Assembly (NCBI RefSeq): GCF_963678635.1
Contig: NC_087062.1
Span: 7,550,193 to 7,614,192, forward strand
From: Symsagittifera roscoffensis
Taxonomy: Eukaryota; Xenacoelomorpha; Acoela; Convolutidae
Direction: 5' to 3'
Length of the DNA: 64,000 nucleotides
Positions 22,961 through 31,756 of the stretch are shown in pieces; within the stretch, counting starts at the first letter, position 1; every line of letters begins with the position of its first letter. The position numbers and the translations under genes were made by a program. The notes beneath the pieces were generated by a model. It was not told where the DNA came from and did not search any database. It saw only the letters and a list, made by a program, of their open reading frames with translations.

Positions 22961-24094
22961 TTCAAAAAACCATCAAAAATTGCTACCCAACAGTCACAGA
23001 ATCAGTCTTCACCGACATCATCCCAAGATAACCAAACACCACCTTCAATTACTCAAAATCCTCAAACATCTACACGAATTTCTTTTCAAGACAATCCATA
23101 CACTTTTGAAGAACGACATACTCGTTTATCAGAACCACTAGAACCAGTTCAACGACAAGCACCTCTAAGCGAACCAACATATAACCTATACCCAACACTA
23201 CCACAAGAACTAAGTAGAATAAAAAATTCTAGTCAAAACCAAAATACAGTCGAAATAAATAGACAAATTATACATCCTCGACGAAATAGAAATTTTCAAA
23301 CTCCCCGAGTTCATTTTGATATACCTCAATCCCCATCACAAAACACTCCAGAAAACCCCATTGGTATATTACCAGAAACCCCTACGCTTCTTTCACAACG
23401 TAGCACCTCAAGCCTACCATCAGATTACTTAGGTTCAACACCAACATCTGAACAAATACGTGAAAATCCCTTTAACCCCCCAAACCAGGCATCACGACTA
23501 CCATATTGGACTACACATTCATTTACACAAGGTGAACCAAATTTAGTCAATGACCCCATAGATATTTCTACCGATACAACAACATCCTCATCACTACCAG
23601 AAACATTATCACTACCATCAACACCATCAATAAGCCAGTTTTCACCACCACCCTTTAACTTAAACTTTCCAAATAATCTCGACGCCAGATATCGAGAACA
23701 ATCATCAATAAATATTCCTTTAAGACTAGATTGGAATACATTCACAGCACCTCCACCACTATTTGGACAACATCAAGAAAGTAACCGCCTTCATAACTGG
23801 GCCTTTAATAGATTACAATATCGCCAAGATATTCACAACGATATCCGTGATCACAATATTCAAATACTCCAACAAAACAGTTTACAATTAAAGTTTGAAA
23901 TCACAGTTAAGTTAAATAATATTACCCAACATCCCTACCCATTAAATCCACCTAACATAACAGCTCAATCACTACCACCACCGTTTATAACTACTGAAGT
24001 AATATACAAATACGACAGATATACCAAAAACACAATTGGCTACATTACATTTTATAATCCATACTCAGGATTATCATACACATGTATATTCTAA
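22961..24094 (+). CDS. ATG-less ORF of the retroelement (about 377 codons), unrecognised
   Basis: An open frame runs from just after a stop at 22958-22960 to TAA at 24092-24094, overlapping the env start by 13 bases. It has no in-frame ATG. The first two thirds are rich in Pro, Ser, Thr, Gln and Asn. The last third looks folded (LQLKFEITVKLNNITQ, then IGYITFYNPYSG). Copy 2 keeps the same frame open from 63483 to the window end at 64000 with mostly conservative changes, so this is a real coding region. Expression must use splicing onto an upstream ATG, a shifted or readthrough ribosome, or a non-AUG start. A candidate 3' splice site is ACCCAACAG ending at 22993. No domain is recognised. Confidence 0.65.
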   Translation, partial: FKKPSKIATQQSQNQSSPTSSQDNQTPPSITQNPQTSTRISFQDNPYTFEERHTRLSEPLEPVQRQAPLSEPTYNLYPTLPQELSRIKNSSQNQNTVEINRQIIHPRRNRNFQTPRVHFDIPQSPSQNTPENPIGILPETPTLLSQRSTSSLPSDYLGSTPTSEQIRENPFNPPNQASRLPYWTTHSFTQGEPNLVNDPIDISTDTTTSSSLPETLSLPSTPSISQFSPPPFNLNFPNNLDARYREQSSINIPLRLDWNTFTAPPPLFGQHQESNRLHNWAFNRLQYRQDIHNDIRDHNIQILQQNSLQLKFEITVKLNNITQHPYPLNPPNITAQSLPPPFITTEVIYKYDRYTKNTIGYITFYNPYSGLSYTCIF

Positions 24095-26700
24095 AATTAT
24101 TAATTTTTCTCCAACTCCCTTTTCTAGTAATCTCAAATCAAAACATAAACCCTTCCCCTCGTACAGGACCACAAGATTTATTAGTAACACATTACGATTG
24201 TGAAGAAAATGAACAAAAAACACTACATAAATATGCAATAAATCAAGTATCACAATGTGAAACAGAACCACAAGCTATTGAAACCACAGATGTAATAGCA
24301 ACACTCTATTCAAAAGCCCGAGCAACAACAGTTACAGGTTATAAATTCACAGCAACATTTTCCGAAAAGAAAGTACATTGTTCACAAGTCTCGAATGGAA
24401 ACAAAAACCGACTTGACCATGAATCATTCTATCAAAGTAATATAGAACGTCTTTTACATCTCAATCCCGACGATTGTAAAAATGAATTACTAAGACTAAA
24501 CATCACACAAAATAAAAACTCCCAAAGAAAATTAGTTAATTTTCAAGTTTTTTCAGACTCTGTACATCAATCACAACTTGAAAGACACCAAGGACATATA
24601 AAACTAGACGAAAAATACCCGTATAACGGCGCACACGGACGATTAACCTATGACCTACACGATAAACATTGGATACCACACATTGGTATAAATGACCCAT
24701 CAAACTGCAAAGCAGACACAAAAAATAAAGGATACCAAGAAATAATGTTTTTCGATTGGAAAATACAACTCGAAAAAATACAACTAACACGAGATTTATC
24801 AGATAATACAATGATCTATCAAGGAATCCGATTACCTTGTAAAAATGATCAAGGTTATTGCGACCCTACAACGAGAACACAAGCAACAATTGTTTGGTTC
24901 CCCGAAGATACATGTACAACATTTCAAGTAGCAAAAATACACGCTCGTATGATAAAATTTCACGAAAAATATTTTATACAATCAATTCCATATGAACAAG
25001 TCCATCCATCACGAAAACTAAGTTCTAATTTTAGAAACATAGACAATATAGAAAACAAATTGACACGTTTTCAAATATATCAAGAAACAGAACTTGCATG
25101 TAAATACAGGAATCCACTTCACAGAACACAATACTCTGAAATATTAGTTGAATACGAAAAAGGATTCGACATGACCACTGGAAAAATAAAAATCGACCCA
25201 TATGCCACAGGTCATCCTTTAAACGAAGGAACATCCTATATACCAGTTAATTTTCAAAAAAGCAACGGACAACCTGGTGGACATCTAAAACCTCAGGACA
25301 CCAGAAGCACACGCTTACAAGAATTATCACTAATGAACACTACATATTTCGGTAATATCCACTATGATATTCATTTAGATATGAAACTAGATTATACAAT
25401 TAGCCGAATTTTTCAAGAAATGTCACTCTCCGAATTAGAAACACTACACCAATTATGCGAATTAGAACGAACACAAATATTACAATCACTTGCACTAGCA
25501 GTATTAAAAATACCCTATGCAGGATACTTATTATCTGGAAATAGATCAAATTTTTTAGACTATGAAGGAAACATCTTATGGTTTTATACTTGTACTAAAA
25601 AAGTATCACCACTATACGTTTTTGAAGATAAACGATGTTATAAAAGAATCCCTATCTTTTATAAGAATAAAGTACATTTCGTGGATACACTTTCACGAAG
25701 AACCTATTTCTGGGATACCGCAGTCCCATGTGGATCAGAAAACAGCCACAATGTAGTACAACTAAACCCTGATGAAAATAAATATTATCTTCTCACACCA
25801 TATCCCACATTAATGCAATCACTCAAAAAATTTTCACCAGAAAGCATTCGCGCTATTGCTCGAAACCCAAATATAGACTTACAATCAATAGGAATCTATT
25901 CAAAATCAGATATTCAACATCACATTAGAACACAACAATTCCAAGAATTATTAACACAAATGGACACTATACAAAGACAATCAATAGACCAAAATTTACG
26001 CAAACTTGCAGAAACCGCAGGATTTGCCGATATCTACACGCAAGACTATAGCGGATATTTTAAAGACATCAAAGATTATATATATCTAAACGGTGAAAAA
26101 TACCGTCCCCAAGATATATCACCAATTAACATTTTTAGCTTTGTTACACTCAAAAATGAGATCCTCGATTTTCTAGGATGGCCCTACTACATCTTAGAAA
26201 AATTGACTATTTTATACGCAATGTTTAACTTTATTGGATTTCTTTTCTCACTTTTAAAAGGAATCTACAACACATGTGCTATACACACACAAGTAAACAG
26301 ACAAGCAAGTGTAGCACGCATACTATTTGCAGGATTTTTTGGAATCTTTTCTACATCTATAAACAAAATTCTTTTAGACGCACAAATAAAAGAATATAAC
26401 ACAAAAATAACAACACGACAAAATACATACGACGAAGAACATAACAATGTAGACATAACGCCAACGGCACCACAATTACCAGCCCTACCAAATAACCATC
26501 CACTATCCCTAGTCCCACGAAATTTTCGAAACTTAGCCATCACACATAATCCAAATTTTCGACTCACCACATCACAAAGTCCCATTCAACATATAATGAC
26601 ACACCAGTCACAAGATGATAATACTTATGAACAAATTATTGAACAACCCCATACCACCGCTTTTCAGTCTCAAAATAATCATTTTTTTAGCCCACGATGA
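24082..26700 (+). CDS. env: Envelope-like glycoprotein of the retroelement (872 aa)
   Basis: It starts with a signal peptide (MYILKLLIFLQLPFLVIS) and has many Cys residues in the ectodomain. A conserved-looking block at about residues 460-570 contains LCELERTQILQSLALA, GNRSNF, CYKRIPIFY, FVDTLSRR and VPC. A long hydrophobic segment, about 703-733 (LTILYAMFNFIGFLFSLL), serves as the membrane anchor, with a second hydrophobic patch near 745-758 and a polar tail of about 110 residues. The central block resembles glycoproteins of chuviruses and of related env genes carried by invertebrate LTR elements. This is my recollection of the pattern, not a search. No clear furin site is seen. The ORF is intact here; the second copy is broken. 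The start overlaps the preceding ORF, and the stop overlaps the next start as ATGA. Confidence 0.8.
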   Translation: MYILKLLIFLQLPFLVISNQNINPSPRTGPQDLLVTHYDCEENEQKTLHKYAINQVSQCETEPQAIETTDVIATLYSKARATTVTGYKFTATFSEKKVHCSQVSNGNKNRLDHESFYQSNIERLLHLNPDDCKNELLRLNITQNKNSQRKLVNFQVFSDSVHQSQLERHQGHIKLDEKYPYNGAHGRLTYDLHDKHWIPHIGINDPSNCKADTKNKGYQEIMFFDWKIQLEKIQLTRDLSDNTMIYQGIRLPCKNDQGYCDPTTRTQATIVWFPEDTCTTFQVAKIHARMIKFHEKYFIQSIPYEQVHPSRKLSSNFRNIDNIENKLTRFQIYQETELACKYRNPLHRTQYSEILVEYEKGFDMTTGKIKIDPYATGHPLNEGTSYIPVNFQKSNGQPGGHLKPQDTRSTRLQELSLMNTTYFGNIHYDIHLDMKLDYTISRIFQEMSLSELETLHQLCELERTQILQSLALAVLKIPYAGYLLSGNRSNFLDYEGNILWFYTCTKKVSPLYVFEDKRCYKRIPIFYKNKVHFVDTLSRRTYFWDTAVPCGSENSHNVVQLNPDENKYYLLTPYPTLMQSLKKFSPESIRAIARNPNIDLQSIGIYSKSDIQHHIRTQQFQELLTQMDTIQRQSIDQNLRKLAETAGFADIYTQDYSGYFKDIKDYIYLNGEKYRPQDISPINIFSFVTLKNEILDFLGWPYYILEKLTILYAMFNFIGFLFSLLKGIYNTCAIHTQVNRQASVARILFAGFFGIFSTSINKILLDAQIKEYNTKITTRQNTYDEEHNNVDITPTAPQLPALPNNHPLSLVPRNFRNLAITHNPNFRLTTSQSPIQHIMTHQSQDDNTYEQIIEQPHTTAFQSQNNHFFSPR

Positions 26701-28502
26701 GCCGCCAACTTGGATCACTACACCGATCAAATTCCCACCCAACCAATCTTACCTCTCCAATCCCAATAATACCACTTTTTGCTTTTCCGCCACCCGATTT
26801 TCCATCTAGTAATGTAACATCAGGCATGAATTCCGACACTAATTCACACATCTCAGTTTTATACTCCATCTCACAGCTAAATAACCCGAATATTGAAACC
26901 CCCGATGAATTCGCCGACTCAGAACCATCCCCATCCAATAATTTTCATAACTCTTCTAATTTTTCTCAACCCCCTTTTCAACCCATATTATCCAATAACC
27001 CTGACCCAATTACTCCCACACCCTCTTATGCTTCCCAAGTTACCCCAACCTATTCCTCATACCATTCTGACCAATCATCTCATTCTCCAGACACCCCCCG
27101 AATCTCCCCAGAGCTAGATAATTTTATTACCCTTCAACAACAACCCTACCACCTTAATACCCCAACCATAAACCAAATCTCCTCCACAATAAATTCATCC
27201 AACCCCCCTACCCCTACACCCTCTTCAACTTATACTGAATCATTAGCACCATCATCCCCATCAACTGAATCTTCACTCAACACTAATAGAGCTTACCGCA
27301 CTTTTAAAAGAAAGTTCCCCAACCATCCTTTCCCAGCAAAACCAGGAACAGCCCGTGAATACATCAACCACCCCAAGCATACTAACACAAAAGAATTTTT
27401 AGCCATCACCTTACCCTCATTCCCACAATACACCTTAAACACCCCCCACGACACTAACGAAACACGCAACTTCGTAGATGAATACGTTTTAATGCCTACT
27501 CTCTCTTGGACCTCATATTATCATTTCACTAACCCTCTTTGCTTACCTTTATCTAACACTCACATCGATATAGAGCGAAATACGGACATACTATATCGAC
27601 TCACTACACCACTAACACCTAGACAATTTACTTACGTTGGATATAAAAAATCACTAAAAACACACACTGCACCTAGAGCTAACGAATATACACTCGAATA
27701 CTATGACCACAACATCATCAGAGCTAACCAAGATCAATTCTTAGACGACGATCGCTTCGCTAATCCACAAATTACCGAGAAATTTTTCATCAAGACACCA
27801 TATACATTCACACTAAACATCTTCGACCGAAAGTTTGATCACATTATTTCAGAAGCACTAACAGACACACAAGCATACGAAAGTTTTAAAGAACGCTTCC
27901 AAATATTTTCACTAACCTTTCATTTCCTTGCACCACACGAAAGAGATTTACACTGCTCACACGATATTATGTTGCGCACTAAACAAACCCACACATATAG
28001 TTATTATCGTTTCATCCAAAATCACTTTGACCTACACACACCCTCTAGACAACCACACCATCGTTTTCAATTCATTAATTCCAAATACACTTCACGATTT
28101 TTCCTAAATTTCACATATTGTATTAAAGACACTAACCTCCATGGTATTCTTCGTAATTATGACCCCATAACCCAAATGTACATCTTCTGTCCCATTACCA
28201 AGACCTTCAACGCCGAAGAATCCCGACCCTTCCTTATCCCGCACGAGTTTGTACAACCCATAGAAATCCCAATTTTAGAATTCATCCACAACACTAAATT
28301 CAATCACAAATTATATAACTTAATCCAAAACACACCTTATGAGTTTGCAGTTGGCACTGAAGAACTAACCACTATTAAGGCACTTCAATTGCTTTGGCCA
28401 CTGCTTCAAACTAAAAATATCATCCGCATCTTAGCTAAACTACTAACAACTTCAGAACTAATTCACGACATCTTTCCCCACGGTTTTTTCCCCGACGACT
28501 AA
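26697..28502 (+). CDS. 601-aa ORF downstream of env, unrecognised
   Basis: It starts in an ATGA overlap with the env stop. Residues 1-200 are Pro/Ser/Thr/Asn-rich and probably disordered. From about 205 a basic segment (RAYRTFKRKFPNHPF) leads into a folded-looking part of about 390 residues rich in aromatic and His residues (DEYVLMPTLSWTSYYHF, then HERDLHCSHDIMLRTKQTH). No signal peptide or membrane segment is seen and no family is recognised. An ORF of this size after env is not standard for Ty3/gypsy elements. Copy 2 has the same gene, broken by several lesions. Just after the TAA comes a strong splice donor (CAG then GTAAGTAT at 28506). Confidence 0.75.
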   Translation: MSRQLGSLHRSNSHPTNLTSPIPIIPLFAFPPPDFPSSNVTSGMNSDTNSHISVLYSISQLNNPNIETPDEFADSEPSPSNNFHNSSNFSQPPFQPILSNNPDPITPTPSYASQVTPTYSSYHSDQSSHSPDTPRISPELDNFITLQQQPYHLNTPTINQISSTINSSNPPTPTPSSTYTESLAPSSPSTESSLNTNRAYRTFKRKFPNHPFPAKPGTAREYINHPKHTNTKEFLAITLPSFPQYTLNTPHDTNETRNFVDEYVLMPTLSWTSYYHFTNPLCLPLSNTHIDIERNTDILYRLTTPLTPRQFTYVGYKKSLKTHTAPRANEYTLEYYDHNIIRANQDQFLDDDRFANPQITEKFFIKTPYTFTLNIFDRKFDHIISEALTDTQAYESFKERFQIFSLTFHFLAPHERDLHCSHDIMLRTKQTHTYSYYRFIQNHFDLHTPSRQPHHRFQFINSKYTSRFFLNFTYCIKDTNLHGILRNYDPITQMYIFCPITKTFNAEESRPFLIPHEFVQPIEIPILEFIHNTKFNHKLYNLIQNTPYEFAVGTEELTTIKALQLLWPLLQTKNIIRILAKLLTTSELIHDIFPHGFFPDD

Positions 28503-28505
28503 CAG

Positions 28506-28584
28506 GTAAGTATGAATTAAATGAATATTACTAACTAATTAAAATATTAAAAAACTCACCATACTTTATTTATGTTTTCTTTAG
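28506..28584 (+). other. Small spliceosomal intron at the 3' end of the retroelement
   Basis: The donor CAG|GTAAGTAT lies 3 bases after the stop of the 601-aa ORF. TACTAAC at about 28528 is a good branch point, and the acceptor TTTTCTTTAG ends at 28584, giving 79 nt. Copy 2 has the equivalent 76-nt intron at 59140-59065, with the same donor, TACTAAC and TTATTTAG, while the body between is poorly conserved compared with the flanks. That pattern indicates selection on splicing signals. The same acceptor could also receive upstream donors. Confidence 0.65.
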
Positions 28585-30122
28585 ATTTTTAGCCTTCATC
28601 CGACGATCACCTACAAAAACCACAAAAGACAAATAAAAATCGCAAATTTCATCAAACAGATTTCAAAAATTCTATTAATCTCTTACACTTATAAATTTAT
28701 AAATTTAATACCAATGCAGTAAATTCATTTCTAAAATTTTCCCCCACAAGCAGTAAATCTAATTATGATGAAAATTTGTATCTTAATATTCCCCCATGAC
28801 TAGCAGTAAATTTCTAAATTCTATGTAGTAAGTTAAATAAATGCAAATGCAGTACTAACCTTTTGATATTTTCATTCATTCGCACAGAAATTCTATCCAC
28901 ACTCGCACAGCTCGCCCACGAAGAATTGTTTAAAATAATGAATTTCAGTTTCAAGTTTTCACACTCAACAACTCTAACATATAATAACATGTTTCAAACT
29001 TTCCTTTAACCCGGTTGGAAAGGAATCATATACTAAACAAAACTAACCAACGCAGCTTACTAAATACCACAAATCATAGAATAACAGCATGACTAAGAAA
29101 AGGAAACCAACGGTACCCAAACCGGATTAACCCAGTTTAAAACTGGATAATTTATTCTTTTGAAGACTATTATAAAGTCTAAGAAAGAAATAATAAAACA
29201 CAAAAAAGTCGAAAGACAAACCCATACCACGAACAATTTGCTTTTTGGAAAAAGGACATAACCAACAAGACATAAGAAAAACCACAACAAACCCAACATA
29301 AAACGTTGTCACATAACAGGACCCCTCACAAAAAACCGCATGAAATCATACTCCCACTCCTGGCCTAACCCACCAGGAAGGACGTCCTGAGCATGCTCTA
29401 TAGCCGGCCTAACCCACCGCGCTACATCCACGCTTTGTGACCACACCACTATTTTTAATAAGAGCTACTCAAGTGTGAGTAACTCTTCAAAATAACCGAA
29501 CTAAAACAAAAAGCTTTTGTGAAAACAACTAACTAAAATCATTATTAAAAAATATTAAACTAATAAAAGTTTTATAAAATGTAAAATCACATGATGCAAT
29601 ATATAGATCAGAATACAACACCAAGGACGAACATCAAAAGACAAGACGACCCCACTACACTCGAGAGAGAATGACCAACTACAATCGATATGCCGCTCAC
29701 AATCACAACTCAAAGGATTTAGAGTACGACTTGACTTCGCAGAAAAGGACTTCATTGAACTAGACCAATGACCACCTCGATGTTCAAGTATACGTACAGA
29801 TCCGAGTAACCAGGCATCCCCTCCACGCACAATCTCCACGCCATTCCCAAACTAGATCATACACAAAAGAAGTTCTCCACGCAGAACAGAAAAACCTGAC
29901 ATAGCAAACCATTCTGAAATCAGATTTGAGTTTGTTGCAAAGACGTAGTCGTTGTCACTAGAAGACACAACGTCTTATGTCTCTAACTCCAGCTTCCTGG
30001 AACTTCCCTAACAAAAGAGGAAACGGAAGAAAATTATGATGTTCGCCAAAAACAAACGTCCATCATCCATCCTTCGAATTGCAGAAGAACTATTCTAAAA
30101 AACTCTGTAAAACCCGGATGGG
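28585..30122 (+). other. 3' untranslated part of the retroelement
   Basis: About 1.5 kb has no long ATG-initiated frame on the + strand. Antisense frames exist (for example 29839-29555) but begin with GTG and lack support. The last bases before the 3' LTR (CCCGGATGGG) include a short purine run that may be the plus-strand primer; the run is short for a typical polypurine tract. The same sequence is present in copy 2. Confidence 0.5.
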
Positions 30123-30530
30123 TGGAACCTGATCTAAACTACATTTTATGATTGGATAAATTAAATGTTTTACCAATGTAAAGTATTTAATATTAACCAA
30201 TCATGATCCATCTAACTAACAACCCACTTATTTGTAAGTGCTGAAGTTACTTGTAATTTCAGCACCAGAGAGATTTGAATTTAACTTAGAAATTAGTTGG
30301 ACTCTCCCGAGCACTTCAGCAGCCGCAATAAACCAGTATACCCTAGATCTATTGAGGCTAGCAGAGACTAGTTAAACAACCTGAGACTAGATAGTATAAG
30401 AGTAAGATTAGGATCGGTATTAGACTAAGAAGTTGCACGAATCTATCCGGCCGAAAATAAGATAGCGTGACGAGCAGACGGTGTACCCTATCCGAAATTA
30501 CTCTATGAGTTACACTTCGGTCCTAACTCA
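30123..30530 (+). repeat. 3' LTR (408 bp)
   Basis: Same length as the 5' LTR and one mismatch by eye over 408 bp. It ends TCCTAACTCA and is followed by the ATTT target duplication and the rest of the 49-bp minisatellite. Confidence 0.95.
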
Positions 30531-30739
30531 ATTTGAAGAAAATTTTTAATGAAAGATTTTCACATTGTCAAAAATGTTAATTTGAAGAAAATTTTCAATG
30601 AAAGATTTTCAAATTGTCAAAAATGTTCATTTGAAGAAAATTTTTAATGAAAGATTTACAAACTGTCAAAAATGTTAATTTGAAGAAAATTTTTAATGAA
30701 AGATTTTCAAATTGTCAAAAATGTTAATTTGAAGAATGT
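30531..30739 (+). repeat. 49-bp minisatellite, right part
   Basis: About four and a quarter units continue after the element. The first three full units carry the same diagnostic variants, in the same order, as units 4, 5 and 6 of the left array (TCACATTG; TTTTCAATG with GTTCATTTG; TTTACAAACTG). The array ends 8 bases before the next ferlin exon. Confidence 0.9.
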
Positions 30740-30747
30740 TAATCAAG

Positions 30748-30885
30748 ATTCTGGATGAGACGCTGAACCCCACGTGGGATGAGATGCTGCTGTTCCCTCA
30801 ACTGACTCTGGACTACTCGGCTGCTGTGCTCAAAAACCAACACAAGATGCTCATCGTTGTCGAGATATTCGACGCCGATTCCATG
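30748..30885 (+). CDS. OTOF: Otoferlin-like ferlin, exon with second half of C2D
   Basis: The 138-bp exon starts and ends in phase 0. It begins ILDETLNPTWDEMLLFPQL, the classic C2 core (N-P-x-W-D/N-E), and ends VEIFDADSM, with the acidic residues of calcium-binding loop 3. It continues C2D from the exon ending at 11021 (CQETQ) and leads into 31595. The donor is ATG followed by GTTAAC, which is weak. The acceptor (TTAATCAAG) has no pyrimidine tract, because the 49-bp minisatellite comes up to the exon. The start was fixed from phase and homology: the T/Q-x-L-x-E-T register of ferlins leaves no room for extra residues. Confidence 0.9.
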
Positions 30886-31594
30886 GTTAACAAACTGCTA
30901 TTCAATAAATGAACCGAACCGCTGAACGAGAACTTTGAAAACGGACCATTTGGTCTATTGAACTTGTACAAAATTTTGTATAACAAATTTTTCGTCAATA
31001 ATTGAGCCGCCGAACTCAGAGAAGTTTAAAAATGGACCATTTGGTCAAATCAAATTGTACAAAACTTAAAATTTTTCTGATTATAAGCCTGAAAACAATT
31101 TATTATTACCATTATTTTTCTGATTATAAGCCTGAAAACAATTTATTATTACCATTATTTTTCTGATTATAAGCCTGAAAACAATTTTCATTTACTATTA
31201 ATAAGATCAAAAAATTGTTTAATAGCTTGTAAAAATGCTAATAACAACGTTTTACGCTTGCGATTAACATGCTTTATCAATATTTTTTTTGGAAATAGAC
31301 GTTTCTTTGAATTATGTACATATCGGCGTAAATGACGGTGTTAAAAATTACGAGAAAAAAATACAAAAATTGGTATTTTTGACGTAAATGGTAATTGATA
31401 AAACTTGATTGCAAACTATAATCTTAAAAATAGAAAACAGAGAAACACATCTCGTTTAAATTTTGTCACATTTCTCTAATTTTCAAACTCTTTCCTCTAA
31501 AATTCACTGTTTAAAAGAAAGACGAGATTTTTTTTTTTGAATAATGGAGTGGTTTACGTTTGATCTTTAGAATAGAGTGGTTTGACCTTTACAG
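30886..31594 (+). other. OTOF: Ferlin intron with a 44-bp triplication
   Basis: At about 31069-31190 a unit of about 44 bp (TTTTTCTGATTATAAGCCTG and following) is repeated three times. The rest is AT-rich without ORFs. The acceptor is GACCTTTACAG at 31594. Confidence 0.7.
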
Positions 31595-31756
31595 GGTTCA
31601 TACGAGTTCATCGGGCGCACCAAAGTGACCCCAGTGGTGAAGGAGGCGTGGGTGAGTTATGAGAAGCCAGACTGGCCCCCCGATCTGGAGTGGCACCAAG
31701 TGCACAGGGGGGCGGAGGCAGCAGGCGAACTACTCGCTCAATTTGAACTGCTTGAG
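31595..31756 (+). CDS. OTOF: Otoferlin-like ferlin, exon after C2D
   Basis: The 162-bp exon is phase 0 at both ends, with acceptor TTTACAG and a strong donor GAG|GTGAGT. It begins GSYEFIGRTKVTPVV (last strand of C2D) and continues with PPDLEWHQVHRG and AGELLAQFELLE. Otoferlin has the same run: a F/Y-x-G-R-T strand, then P-P-x-L-x-Y/W-x-Q-x-x-R-G and A-G-x-L-L-A-x-F-E-L-L. No lesion is seen. The next conserved block is at 56900, 25 kb away, and a linker exon is probably missing in between. Confidence 0.92.

Larger units (their letters stand above)
11611..30530 (+). mobile_element. Full-length Ty3/gypsy-type endogenous retrovirus-like element, 18.9 kb
   Basis: Both ends are defined: LTRs of 408 bp at 11611-12018 and 30123-30530, starting TG and ending CA, flanked by ATTT at 11607-11610 and 30531-30534. 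The order inside is candidate primer-binding site, long leader, small ORFs, gag-pol (protease, RT, RNase H, integrase: the Ty3/gypsy order), two hydrophobic ORFs, an ATG-less ORF, env-like ORF, a 601-aa ORF, a small intron and a 3' untranslated part. At 18.9 kb it is much longer than most Ty3/gypsy elements. Every ORF runs on the + strand, the same direction as the host ferlin gene. One frame break inside integrase is the only lesion I see in the main genes. The near-identical LTRs imply a recent insertion. Confidence 0.93.

Noticed and set aside
29093-29312. Antisense hydrophobic frame also present at 58315-58536
   Set aside because: Low-complexity hydrophobic sequence with shifted starts between the copies; most likely chance in AT-rich DNA.
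29555-29839. Antisense frame near the 3' LTR, matched by 57828-58094 in copy 2
   Set aside because: It begins with GTG, not ATG, and conservation between the two copies is no better than expected from their overall similarity. An antisense gene cannot be excluded, but I cannot support it.
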